DNA of 64,000 nt from Daldinia sp. FL1419 (taxonomy: Eukaryota > Ascomycota > Sordariomycetes > Xylariales > Hypoxylaceae): NCBI GenBank assembly GCA_025201765.1, contig MU623503.1, forward strand, positions 1 to 64,000. The letters run 5' to 3'. Below are positions 1 to 11,205 of this stretch, piece by piece. How positions within the stretch are numbered: position 1 is the first letter of the stretch; each line of letters opens with the position of its first letter. The translations under genes were made by a program, and so were the position numbers. The notes below the pieces were generated by a model that was given only the letters and a program-made list of their open reading frames with translations, was not told the origin of the DNA and searched no databases.

Positions 1-470
1 TAAAATATATAAATATATATAATTATTGATTTAAATAAAAGATTTTAAAAAATTATATTAAAATTAATTTTATTAATTTAGAAAATATAAATATAAATGG
101 ATTTATAAAGATATTATTAAAAAAATATATTTATTTTAAAAAATAAATAAATTTAATAAATATTTTAAATTATTTAAAAATGTAGATAAAATAACATAAT
201 AAAAGTAAAAAATAAATAAAGAAATTATTAAAGAAATATAATTAAAGAAATATATTAATTTAAAAATATAAAAAAATTATATTTTTTATAATATATTTTT
301 TAAATTCATTTATCAATTTTATCTAAAAAAATATATTAAATTAATAAATTTAAAAATAATATCGAAAAATTCTTTCTTTTATAATAATTCTATAAAAAGC
401 CTTACTATTCTATTTTAGAATTCTAACAACAATAATAACAACTTGAATTTTATAATCATAATTTTTCCCT
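1..470. other. AT-rich block at the left edge
   Basis: The sequence is almost entirely A and T up to about position 360, then shifts over about 100 bases to normal composition. There is no plausible ORF and no clear tandem unit. In Pezizomycotina such blocks are usually repeat-induced point mutation (RIP)-degraded transposons or edges of AT isochores; that is an inference, since no element can be recognised. The first gene starts only about 40-150 bases from its right edge. Confidence 0.75.
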
Positions 471-509
471 GTATATTGTGTAATAACTGGTTTCCTGGGA
501 TACAGGAAG

Positions 510-2054
510 ATGAATGCACTGGGCCAAAAACACAGTTCCAAACGTGGGATAAAGCGCAGATTAAGTGAAGATGAACTACCTGAACGAGGTTCTAACAAGT
601 CCCTTGCTTCGGTCAACCGGGGGGTCTCTTCGCCAATGGCGATCGAGCGGCCGGTCGCTAATAGAGAACCTATACAGCCCAGGGACGACAACGATTACTA
701 CTATAAAACTCTCTACGCCGAGGAGCCGGACTTTCGTATGCTTGGGCACTACGATCCGGAATTCAAAGCTGCGCTACAAAATGGCTCGTATATTGACTTT
801 AACAATCCCAAGTCGGTCATGCGACTGTCCAAAGCTCTGCTCAAGCGGGATTTTGGTCTGACGGTCGATTTACCCCCGGACCGACTTTGCCCTCCGATAC
901 CTAACCGACACAACTATATCCTTTGGCTCAAAGACCTTTTGGACTCTTCCTCGCTTCCACGTCTAAACTCTAGCGAACCGCCCCGGCAGGTAATTGGGTT
1001 CGACATAGGTACCGGTGCTAGCCTCATTTATCCACTTCTAGGTTGCGTTCAACGACCATCATGGTCATTTATCGCAACTGACGTAGATGCGAAATCCTTA
1101 TCGTACGCACGGAAGAATGCCGAGTCGAACCAAATGCAATCGCGCATCCGTGTAATTTCTCGTAGGGTTACGGATTGCCTTATCCCTTTAGATGAGCTGG
1201 GCTTGGAGGCCGTCGATTTCACCATGGTCAACCCTCCCTTCTATACGTGCGAGGCCGAACTCACCGACCTAGCGAAGCAGAAATCACGCCCCCCAAATAG
1301 CGCATGTACGGGCGCGCCAATTGAGATGGTGTGTGCCGGGGGCGAGATCGGGTTCATTCGGCGGATGATTGACGAGTCCCTAGTCTTACGGGAGAGGGTA
1401 CAGTGGTATACGTGTATGCTTGGCAAGCAGTCGAGTCTAGAAGTGCTCGTGGGAATTTTAAGAGAGCATGGCGTGACCAACTATGCCGTTACGGCATTTG
1501 TCCAGGGTAATAAAACGCGTAGGTGGGCCATCGGGTGGAGTTTTGGGACTAGGAGGCCGAGTCTATCAGCGAGTAGGGGCTGCGAGCCTTCGGCTGGGAA
1601 GAGGATCTTGCCAGAACCTACAGAGATGACTATTTTTACGAGGCCTAGTTCGCAAGCCGAGCTGGAGCAACTTGAACGGATAATTTGTGATGCGATGAAC
1701 GGTCTCGACCTAAATTCGTGGAGTTGGAGCAAGGAATTGTCTAGGGGTATAGGCTTTGCTAATGGTGATATTTGGAGTCGAGCTCATCGAAGAAAAAAGG
1801 CTAGGGAAAGGGATAATCCGAACCTGATAGAGGGAGGCGAGTCTTCGACTTTCTACGGACGGATGGCAGAGAAAAATGCTAGACAGGATACCACGCAGTG
1901 TGTTTTTGTGTTTTCTCTAGACATCCGGGCCCCGAAGGATACGAATGGGAAAGACCGGGTAACAGTTGTGGCCCGCTGGCTTCAAGGGGTCGACTATGCG
2001 GTCTTCGAAAGCTTCACCGGTTTCGTTCGGAAGGCTATCGTCTCATCGGTCTGA
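510..2054 (+). CDS. METTL16-like U6 snRNA m6A methyltransferase
   Basis: This is a single-exon gene of 514 residues. The METTL16/DUF890 (Methyltransf_10) family methylates adenosine in U6 snRNA and some mRNA hairpins, using SAM. Visible features are an N-terminal block with the family phrases YYKTLY and PDRLCPPIPNRHNYI, the SAM-binding motif GFDIGTGAS near residue 167, and the catalytic NPPF motif near residue 242, which is typical of N6-adenine methyltransferases. A low-complexity basic N-terminus (about 45 residues) precedes the conserved part, and the C-terminal third is weakly conserved, as is usual in the family. The ATG at 510 was chosen because it is the first one after the AT-rich block and leaves a short leader. 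The gene is convergent with the hxnS-like gene and probably unrelated to that cluster. Confidence 0.85.
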   Translation: MNALGQKHSSKRGIKRRLSEDELPERGSNKSLASVNRGVSSPMAIERPVANREPIQPRDDNDYYYKTLYAEEPDFRMLGHYDPEFKAALQNGSYIDFNNPKSVMRLSKALLKRDFGLTVDLPPDRLCPPIPNRHNYILWLKDLLDSSSLPRLNSSEPPRQVIGFDIGTGASLIYPLLGCVQRPSWSFIATDVDAKSLSYARKNAESNQMQSRIRVISRRVTDCLIPLDELGLEAVDFTMVNPPFYTCEAELTDLAKQKSRPPNSACTGAPIEMVCAGGEIGFIRRMIDESLVLRERVQWYTCMLGKQSSLEVLVGILREHGVTNYAVTAFVQGNKTRRWAIGWSFGTRRPSLSASRGCEPSAGKRILPEPTEMTIFTRPSSQAELEQLERIICDAMNGLDLNSWSWSKELSRGIGFANGDIWSRAHRRKKARERDNPNLIEGGESSTFYGRMAEKNARQDTTQCVFVFSLDIRAPKDTNGKDRVTVVARWLQGVDYAVFESFTGFVRKAIVSSV

Positions 2055-2318
2055 GAGCAGTAAAGTATAATGCAAGTGTCCGGTGCTAGACGGCGTGCGT
2101 CGTACATCAACTACGGGTAGCTTACGGCGAACATCTCGAAGCTAAAGTTGCCAAATTATTGCTCCTACTAACTATACCGCCGAATCCCAATTTTGTGTGC
2201 TGACTAGTCCTTCGTAATGGTACCCGTAACCTCTGCCTATCCGATATTACACCACATTCGGACATACATGCTTGACGGCTCTACATCTGTCTCAAAAGTA
2301 ACGACATATGTGGTTTGT

Positions 2319-5300
2319 TTAGTCCTCGATACGGACGAAGAAGTTTGTTTCCCCTTCCTTCGGAGTTACAGTAGCACGCTTGACGAATTCATCGCCGACA
2401 GCAATGCGAAGTTTTTCTGCTGTTGCCGGGGCATCGAGCACCAGCGGCTCCGTTACTCCATTCATCCCTCTCGCAGCCTTGACCGCTTCTCTAAGGGCGA
2501 AGAATACTGTCGAGCCTAGGAAGAGCGGCGGTTCTCCGATGCCCTTGCTGCTTTGGATAGAACGCAAATGCTTCCAGCTGATGGCGTTTCCGTCCGAGTC
2601 GTGCCGCAACATTGACACATTAAATATTTGAGGAATATCCGAGAACCCTTTCCCTAATGTTAGCACATCTAGCTTTGACGATGTTTAGGCTCTGTTGATA
2701 CTTACCCGGTATTTTATATGTCCCGGGCCCCTTTGTAAACATCTCGCCTTCTCGTGTCCACAACGATTCTTCCATGGTGAACAGACCTTGTCCCTGGACG
2801 AAAGCCCCTTCTATTTGTCCATAGTCGATCGAGGGGTTGATGGAACGGCCAACATCCTAATTACTGTTAGACGGAATTCAGGTACAACCTTTGTCCATTA
2901 ACCACTCACCATCATTATATCGGTCCTCAGAACAGTGTGATCCCCCGTGAGGAGATCTAATTCAGCTTCCGTAATAGCAACACCCTGTGTGAAATAATAA
3001 TACATCGGAAGAGGATCCTTATAATTTCCCCATTTATATCCGATCTTGGGCATTTTCCAAAATCCGTTAGCCGCAAGATTAACTCTATCGCGGTATGCCG
3101 CGTGCGCGATCTCTGACATGGGAGCGTTAGGTCCGAGTCGTTCCCTGTAAGGAGCTAGACGCTCATTTAGCTGATCACAAGCGTTCTTAACTGCCATACC
3201 GTTAAGATCACTTCCCGACGATGCAGCGGTAGGGGATGGGTTGGCGACTTGGTCGGTCTGCGAATCCTTGTTGAATATCTGATCCACGCTCACGCCGAGC
3301 TCTTCGGCCGCGACCTGACACATCTTGGTATATAGACCCTGTCCCATTTCCGTGCCCCCATGGTGAAGGAGGATTGAACCGTCCTCGTAGATTCTAACGT
3401 AAGCGCCTGCCTGGTTCAGATGTAAAGCGGTGGCAAAGCTGCAATATCATGTGAACACTTCCTCACGCGAAGAGCCGAAGCACAGCTTACCTCAGTCCGA
3501 ATTTCGTAGGTATCATACATATTCCCCTCTTCCTATAACGGTTCTTGGAGTTGAACAACTGAACCCCCTTCTTCCTGTTCTCATAATCTGCGCTGGCGCT
3601 GAGTTGTTCCAGCATAGTCGGGATATGAAAGTCGACATCGATGGTTTGTAAAAAGGGTGTCAAGTCATCTCGCTTATAAAGATTCTTAAGTCGAAGCTCG
3701 TCGATGTCCATCTCAAGACCCTCAGCAATGGCACTCATGTATGATTCGGCGAAGTACATGGCCTGCGGCCCTCCGAAGCCACGGAATGCCGTATTCGATA
3801 CCGTATTAGTCTTGCATACCCACCCGCGTATCCAGGCGTGTGGCATATTGTAGCAGTTATCGATGTGAGTACAGGCTCGATCCATGACAGCTCCGGACAT
3901 GTCCAGAGAATATCCAGCGTTACAATAGATGTCCGCATCGAAACACTGGATTATTCCATTAGCATCAGTCCCAACTTTCCACTTGGCTCGCATTGGGTTT
4001 CTCTGTCCACTAGTCGACATGTCTTCATCACGATTCAGCATTATCCTCATGGGACGGCGCTCCTTTTTCGCAGCGAGGGCAACAAGACATGCTGCCGGTG
4101 TCGTTCTCGACTCCTTGCCACCATACGCGCCTCCTAAACGTCGGACCCTCATGTTAACTCGGCTCATCGGTACACCCAGGACCTGGGCTACGAAGATTTG
4201 GTTCTCCGCTAGGTTCTGTGTGGAAGCGTATACCTCCATAGAACCATCTTCGACGTGGGGGATCGCTAATGCGGAAATAGTCTCCAGATAGAAGTGCTCT
4301 TGGCCGCCTAGCTTCGTTAAGCCTTCAAAGACATGCTCGCACTTGGCGAATATATCATCTAGTGGCCCTTCAATAGCTGCTCCTTTTTTTAGCTGCTTCC
4401 CGTGTTCATAGTAACTCTGGGCTTTGATTGCTTGGCTAATAGTAATTATGGCCGGCAATGGCTCATATGTTACCCTGACCTTGGCGGCAGCGGCTTGAGC
4501 TTGTAGTGCTGTCTCGGCGTAAACCATGCCTATCGTTTGGCCGTGGGAATGAACCTCGTCTACTGCAAATAGGGGCTCATCCACCCGGATTGGACCCCAC
4601 TTATTGCTTGCTTCTGATATACTGTCCTTGTCGAGATACCCCACAACCCCTGGCGTCTCAAGTGCAAGGCTCCAGTCGATTGCGAGTATTTTCGCGTGTG
4701 CCCTTGTCGATAAAACCAAAGCACAATGCAACTCGTTATTTTGCTTGGGCATATCATCAACGTACTCTGCCTCGCCTGTGCAATGTTTCAAGGCCGAAAG
4801 ATGTGGTATTTCTTTACCCACGACGTTGGCGCCCGAAGTAACAAAGTGATCACGAGTACCAGATGATACCCCTCGGTGTATTTCCGGAACGGCGTCACTC
4901 TCGGTCTCAGCAAGACTTAGTCCCGAAACGCTCTCCTGCCAGAAACGGAAGAATAATGATAGGGTAAGGACTATTACGGTTAGTTATGAGCGATTAGGGG
5001 CCGCAAAACGAAGCTATCGTGACTTGCCTTTCCTATACTGGGCCATCCCCCCTGGTACACCAAAATCCAGGTCGAAATCCTGTAACAAAGCATCAAGAGC
5101 TTCTTCACGCGTGCTACTCTCCGCCCATTTCTTCCCCAAAACAGCCTTTTGTGCCGTAGCCGCGAGTGTGGTAATTGGTGCCATACCGCCATACGCGAAC
5201 GTCGCCTGCTGGACAAACCCTTCTTGATTTACACGTACTCGGAAACCAGCAGTCACAATCGCGATGTCATCATCCTTCCTCTTTGCTTGCTTGTACGCCT

Positions 5301-7005
5301 TCGTTATCTCCAACGTGTCTGGTGGAGGTAGTGGTATCTTGATGTGAGTAATAATACCGTTGGGAGGTAATCGTGTCGTTCGATACTTGATGAAGAATGA
5401 CGAAAGGGGTATATCGTATGGGCTTTCTCCCTCGGTTCTTATGGTTATCACAGAACCTGATGCCAATAATACCGGGGCAGCATCTGAGATTGGACTTGCT
5501 GTGGCCAAGTTCCCGGCTAGACTCGCAACATTCCGAATTTGACGACCAGCAAAATAACGAAGTTGTTTCCTGAGTGCCTCGAGCGCGCTTGCTCTGGTAC
5601 CGAGCTTTGAAATTAGCGTAACACATAATTCCTCCACTTTTGTTAATGGCATGTTCCCTGGGATGGATATTTCCGAAAGGCTTTCAAGTTCGGGATCGCT
5701 AGGAGGGTCTTTAAAGCTGCTAAGCTCTTTGATATCCGATGCGTAAACAGATACTCTATACTCGGACTTCTTGAAACGAACTTCGATCTATCTGCGCGTA
5801 AGAAATCACTGATAGCAAGGAGGCTGAGGTGCCCAAGATATGATCTTACCTGTGTTTCACTAGCACCTCCTACAATTTTGGCAGAGGGCCAAGCATTCTT
5901 TAGTTCTACAAGCTGTTCCAGAGTTGTGGGTTTGAACCAAATTTTCCTCTCGTCCCCGTAGCAAATGGGCCGCTCTGCATGTCTCCAGAGAGCTGGAGGG
6001 AATATGATCTCTGTGGAAGGATCATATGGTATGAACGAGGTGAGAGGTGCCGTAGCTTTGCCCGCGTCTACGGAGGTGGCTCGTGTGCTGCCAGATTCCT
6101 GAGATGAAACTCTCTTGGCGCTGCTCCTAGCCGAAGATGTTGGTGAGTCGCGACAGCAACCTCCCGGGCGCCCGCAGGAGCCGCCGGATGAAGAACCACA
6201 TCCGTTCCCATCTGCTGGCGTTGGTGGAATACCGTCGTCATCGTTCTCGGTACTAAAGGGGGATGGGTTACTAGCCTCAACCAATTCGCCTTTTAGATCT
6301 TCTATAATGAACGTCTTGGCGGCCTCGAGAATTGGCTTGTAGCCTGTCTAAATAAGTTGAGCATGGTACTCGAACACGGGTGTATAAGTATATACGCACA
6401 CACCTGCATAGATTGCCATCTAAATGTCCTTGAAGCTCAATATCAGAAGCTGAGAGATGGAACCTTCCATCCCTGTACGAATTCCTAACGAGCGCGTACA
6501 GACTCATTACTATTCCAGGGGTACAAAATCCGCACTGAGAGCCACTTGTAGTAAGAATAATCATATTAGAACAGTGACGGATAGGTTGAAGCTGTATATA
6601 TGATGGGCTAATAACTTACTGCATTTTTGCTACCCGCTCTTGTAAAGGATGTGGGCGATCAACCGTACCCAAACCCTCGATAGTGATTAGACTTTTCCCG
6701 TCGACACCAACCAAAGGGAAAAGACAAGCGTTCACAGCATTGTGCCTTAACCGTTTGCCGTCTTCGATGCTCTGGAGAACAACGGTACAAGCACCACATC
6801 CTCCTTCGCCACATCCTAGTTTGGTTCCCTTCAAATTACCTTGGGCGCGAATCCAGTCGAGAAGAACCCAGTCAGGATTTGGATTTTGAATAGTAACGCG
6901 ACGCCCATTGACGAAGAAGCATATCTCGGAGGTAGTATACGTTGATTGTATTAAAGGCGTGAGAGCTTCAGCGGCGGACGGGGGGAGTACGTCGGCTGCC
7001 GCCAT
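2319..7005 (-). CDS. hxnS: Nicotinate hydroxylase, xanthine dehydrogenase family (HxnS-like)
   Basis: This molybdenum-flavoprotein hydroxylase probably converts nicotinate to 6-hydroxynicotinate. I infer eight exons: 7005-6620, 6544-6400, 6347-5850, 5787-5028, 4970-3491, 3438-2910, 2856-2706 and 2647-2319, giving 1425 residues with every phase consistent. The N-terminal 2Fe-2S domain has C65, C70, C73 and C94; the second 2Fe-2S domain has GSQCGFCTPG (C133, C136) and the CRC at 175-177. A FAD domain with GGASETQ and RNVASLAGNL follows, then the Moco domain with AFRGFGGPQ, GGTEMGQG and GEPPLFLG (catalytic Glu). Against canonical XDH it reads GGAYGGKES where GGGFGGKET is usual, and HLNQ where PFLNQ is usual, which suggests a changed substrate. 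The hxn neighbours favour HxnS over the XDH HxA. One intron is GC-AG. Confidence 0.85.
4971..5027 (-). other. GC-AG intron in the hxnS-like gene
   Basis: The junction between the FAD domain (ending GGMAQYRK) and the linker beginning VLTLSLFFRFW is joined in frame only if the donor is GCAAGT. The acceptor is a normal TAATAG, with a CTAAC branch-like sequence just upstream. No GT donor nearby preserves the frame. GC-AG introns are a known minor class in fungi. Confidence 0.7.
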
Positions 7006-8029
7006 GGCTTCAAGGAGAGCTTCAAGGAGAGCTTCAAGGAGAGCTTATAGAAGGCAAGGGTATTGACGGATGGTGAGAAGAGCGAAGATGAATCTGCAAG
7101 TTTGTTTTCCTTGTCCTATGCTACCCGTTCGAAACGATTAAACCATACACGAACATGGCTAATAAACTATTAGCACATTTCTGATGTCGTCCAAACTATC
7201 GTACGAGATAAATGCAAAAGAGAATAAACTCGAGCTTAGGCTTGGTATGACATCTGTTGCCGTCCCCTCCCCCCGCTCTGATCGGGCATAAACTTTCGGG
7301 CATAAAAGATCCTGGATTAGTGAACTCTGGGTATGTGCTTTTAAGAGGCGAATAGTTGTCGATGTACTACCTACATAGGTAGGCATGTAAGCAGAAATCC
7401 ATCGCCATATAATACCTATGCAGACATGGATCGGCCGCCTACTAGCTAGCTAACTAACCTATACGCATCTTTTACACAGGTATATCTTAGGTAGGGACCT
7501 CGGGGACCTCAGGTATTACATATTTAGTACGGATCCGTACTGTATCTCCACCTAATGTATACCCAGACATGTAATGTCGTATAGTTACTTGCCCCATATA
7601 CGTGGCCATCGCCGCGCCCCTGGTCACCTTATCCCCCCATACATATGCAGGCATGAATGCCCACGTACATACCTCATAACATAGATGTACTTTACCCCAC
7701 CAACGATCATAACTCCAGTATCGCCAACACCCCACTGTTGCCCAACATCAAACCCTCATGAAGCCATCCCCACTTACGGAAGGATGTTGAATGGTGGAAT
7801 ACGTTGGTTCGGGTTGTTAGTGTAGATAGCTGGTCTGCGTTCTAAAGGACGAGAATGGTATTGGGTAGTAGCCATCACGGCTTGCGTTAGGTAGGCTTTC
7901 ATACGTCTTGGCCTCTGGCCGCGTAAAAAAGCCTCAGAGAGTCGCGATTTTATGGGCTTCGTCTGAGCTCACACCTCTCAGGAATCACCAACAGGCCGTT
8001 CAAATTTTACGCACAAGAGTATTATCACA
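7006..8029. promoter_or_regulatory. Divergent promoter between hxnS and hxnT
   Basis: This 1.0-kb non-coding interval lies between two divergently transcribed genes. It contains one perfect HGATAR site (AGATAA, 7206-7211), the kind bound by the nitrogen regulator AreA, and short TACC/GGTA runs near 7370-7390. The binding sequence of HxnR is not known to me, so no operator is called. Confidence 0.55.
7007..7047. repeat. 12-bp tandem repeat in the hxnS leader
   Basis: The unit gcttcaaggaga is repeated three times perfectly (7007-7018, 7019-7030, 7031-7042), followed by a partial copy. It lies directly upstream of the hxnS start codon, so on the transcript it is a pyrimidine-rich leader repeat of CTCCTTGAAG units. 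Confidence 0.9.
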
Positions 8030-9345
8030 ATGGCCTCTACGGAATATGCGCCGTTAAGGGCCACGAAGCTGTTCACCCCTGTCAAGTTAGGGAAGTATGA
8101 ACTTCAACATCGTATCGCCCTGGCGCCTTGTACGCGTATGCGTGGAATCAAGGAGAGCGATGGCATTTACGTCCCCGGTGATTTAATGGCAGAATACTAC
8201 GGACAGCGCGCTACGAAGGGTGGTCTGCTGATTACTGAGGCCACCGATATATCTCACTACGCCGGAGGGTACCCAGGAATCCCTGGCATCTTTACTTCTT
8301 CCCAGGTTGAGGGATGGAAGAAAGTCGCCAGCGCTGTCCACGCCAAGGGGGGTTACATTTTCTTGCAGATCTGGCATACGGGTCGAGCCTCGCCCCCTTC
8401 ATTTCTGGGTGGGAAATCGCCGTTGAGTTCTAGCAACCACCCTATGGAAGGATCCTGGTTAGATGGGACGCCCTGCACTTCTAGCCCCCCAAAACCCCTG
8501 ACGGTAGAAGAGATCCGAACAGTTGCCCAAGATTTCGCGGAAGCTGCGAAGCGAGCTATCGAAGCGGGCTTCGACGGCGTGGAAATCCATGGTACGTTCA
8601 AAGACGAGAGCATTTATAGATTTACCGGCCATTCGATTAACCAAATTAATGCCTGTCGTAGGTGCCAATGGGTATCTGCTGGAACAATTTCTTCACGACA
8701 ACATCAATGACAGGACCGATGAATACGGAGGATCTATTGAAAATCGATGCAGATTCCCTCTCGAGGTCTTGAAAGCTGTTTGTGACGCAATAGGGCCCGA
8801 CAAAGTAGGAATCCGCTTGAGTCCTTGGAACTACTTCCAATCTACCAGGGACAGCAATAGGCTAGAGCACTGGTCCTATATTTGCGAACAAATCGTAGGC
8901 TTATCTGCGAGTCAAAGGCCTGCTTATGTCCACATGTAAGAAAATGGCCAGCGCCATCGCCTGCACCCTGAGCAGATCGCTAATATTTATTCATAATAGG
9001 GTCGAGGCACGGTTCGACGAGGTTCTAGACGAGCAGAAAAAGGTCGAATCTCTGACCCAGAACGACAAGGAGCCTACCGTATCGCTTTTGCCGTTCAGAA
9101 ACATTCTTCAAAGGGGGAACATTACATTCCTCAGCGCTGGATGCTTCGACTGGGAAAACAGCGCCTCGAAGCTAGAGTCCGGAGCCACCGATGTGGTTTG
9201 CTTCGGGAGATGGTTCATAGCGAACCCGGATCTGCCGCAGAGGCTCGCAGATGGCATTCCGCTAACTAAATACGACCGCTCGACATTCTACTTGACGGTG
9301 CCACCGGAGAAGGGGTATATAGATTACCCCGTCTATGCGGCATAG
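8030..9345 (+). CDS. hxnT: Old Yellow Enzyme family flavin oxidoreductase (HxnT-like)
   Basis: This FMN-dependent ene-reductase of the NADH:flavin oxidoreductase/OYE family has 393 residues and three exons: 8030-8591, 8662-8935 and 9000-9345. Family marks are the start (LFTPVKLGKYELQHRIALAP), the FMN and substrate segment QIWHTGRA, the His/Asn pair with following Tyr in EIHGANGYL, which is restored exactly across the first intron, and RTDEYGGSIENR. The C-terminal VCFGRWFIANPDLP completes the barrel. In A. nidulans, HxnT acts on 2,3,6-trihydroxypyridine in nicotinate breakdown; that role is inferred here from gene company, because OYE sequence alone does not fix the substrate. It is divergent from hxnS and convergent with hxnX. 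Confidence 0.85.
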
Positions 9346-9692
9346 ATAGCTTGATGTTTTGCATATCCTACGATGTCCGGCTAGTTCCATCTCCGCCAAC
9401 TAACCTGGAAGATTCCTTTAGGCATAGAGCATAGTTGATAGAAATATGGACTTTCTTGCACGCTAGCGGAAAGTATCGGTTTACTTGTGATTACGTCGCT
9501 ACCCCTGTTTTGGAATTTTGTCTCTCGTCTTCTGCTTCATACTAAGATGAAGTCCCCACCAGAAGCACCTATCGTAATGATCCTCTTGGTTGATCGAAGG
9601 GCTTGGATAGGGCAGGGAAGTGGGCGCGGAGGAGAATCAATATAAAGAATAGTTAAAAGATTAAATTCGTGACAAGGATAATATTGGCTTTG
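9346..9692. other. Convergent intergenic space between hxnT and hxnX
   Basis: These 347 bases separate two 3' ends. I see no ORF, repeat or RNA-like structure; the stretch presumably holds the two polyadenylation regions. Confidence 0.6.
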
Positions 9693-11205
9693 CTAAAGCA
9701 GTGGACGTGTCTGGGTTTCCCTTCGTCTCTGATCCCATCTACGCTCTACTGCCGTCTCTATATCATACGGTAACAACCAACCCCCAACGCCGTAATACCT
9801 CCAAGGTAACGGGTCCTCCCCCGACTCTGATCGTGGTTGTGTGATGACCTCGGGATTCTCGAACAATTCTTCGTCCATCTTCTCAAACATTTTGAGTCTT
9901 CTGTCTCTTTCCCTCTGCTCTTCGCCGTCGTGAAGGTGGTACATGTACTGTTGGAAATTACCCCTTTCAACCACTCTCTCGGTTCTCTCTTTCCGGCACT
10001 CCTCGTAAATTTTAAGTGCGTATAGTTTTTGCTCGCGAGATTTGTTAGTGATCTTTGATAGACAAAGGCCCAACGCCGCTCCGTCTTCTAGAGCCATACC
10101 ACAGCCACCTGATGAGACCGTTAGTTAATAAGTCAAGAAACGTAGGGAGTATAGAGGGTATCTTACTAGCAAGGTATGGAAGTGTTGCATGGACAGCATC
10201 ACCTAAAAGTGCCAATGACCCCGATTCGTGTGCCCATTGTTCCGACGTAGGCCGTATGCAGAGTTTCCACTTCTGAACAGACTGACATAGACCTAAGATC
10301 TTGCCTATTTTGGGATCCCAATCTTTGTATAAAGCTTGCATCTCTTCAACATTCCCGTCTACCGTCATAGAGGCTGCGGGCATGTCGTCCGGGACTAATA
10401 GGACCATGTTGAACAGCTCCCCACCCCTGAGTACATAATTGACCGCGTGAGCGTCGGGTCCTATCCAATAGTTGACCTGGGGGTCTTGGATGAAGTATCG
10501 CAACTCGGGATCTGCTAGCATATCTTTCGCGTTGATAAGAAGCCTGTAGGCAAGGTCACCTGTCGGTAAAGGAGGGTCTGGCTTGCCAAGGAGGACCTCG
10601 CGCAGCCGAGATGAGATGCCATCTGCTCCAACGATGAGATCTGCGGACATACTTCTGCCGTCACTTAGTATAGCGCTCGCCGTCGACATGTCTGGAGTAT
10701 ACTCAATCGTCTGGACTCTTGAATTTACGTGGATCTCAGCACCGAGTTCAACAGCTCGATCGAGAAGGCAACGATGTAAGTTAGCTCTATGGAAATCCCA
10801 GAAAGGTGTACCCAAAGCCTTCCCATAAGCATGTAGGTCCATCCTTGATAATCTATTCCCCTTCCAGCCAATCATGTTCGCGTAACGAGGCATCGTCGCA
10901 TGTTTAACCAACTTATCTTCAAGCCCCCAAGAAATCAAGATCCTCGAGGAATTAGGTAGGACCTGAATACCGGCACCTATTTCACCGATCTCAGACGCAC
11001 TCTCGAGAACGGTTACGCGATGTCCCGCAAAGAGTATGGAAATGGCAGCGCCGAGTCCGCCAAGTCCGGCGCCTACTATTATAACCTGCGACGAAGCTCA
11101 AGAGTTTGAACGGCTCTATAAAGGAGGAGATCTACTTACATGGAGTTGGCTCGATGTGTCTCTTATTACCTTCTGCCATATCCTGGGGCGAAACTTGGAA
11201 GCCAT
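9693..11205 (-). CDS. hxnX: FAD-dependent aromatic monooxygenase, salicylate-hydroxylase-like (HxnX-like)
   Basis: This group A flavin monooxygenase has 466 residues and three exons: 11205-11140, 11085-10167 and 10108-9693. The second exon opens with the Rossmann motif VIIVGAGLGGLGAA; GADGISSRLRE supplies the DG motif, and GDAVHATLPYLAS joins GCGMALEDG across the second intron to complete the GD motif. In the A. nidulans pathway HxnX decarboxylates and hydroxylates 6-hydroxynicotinate to 2,5-dihydroxypyridine, and the salicylate-hydroxylase-like fold suits such an oxidative decarboxylation. The start was chosen because the 66-nt first exon has a consensus GTAAGT donor and keeps the frame. It is divergent from hxnR. 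Specific substrate assignment rests on the cluster. Confidence 0.83.

Noticed and set aside
2319..7005. Annotating this gene simply as the purine-catabolism xanthine dehydrogenase (hxA)
   Set aside because: The family is right, but the neighbours match the hxn set and pocket motifs differ from canonical XDH, so nicotinate hydroxylase is the better call. A phylogeny would settle it.
8183..8668. Minus-strand ORFs inside hxnT (and similar antisense ORFs in other genes)
   Set aside because: They are shadows of the sense coding frame, without motifs or splice context.
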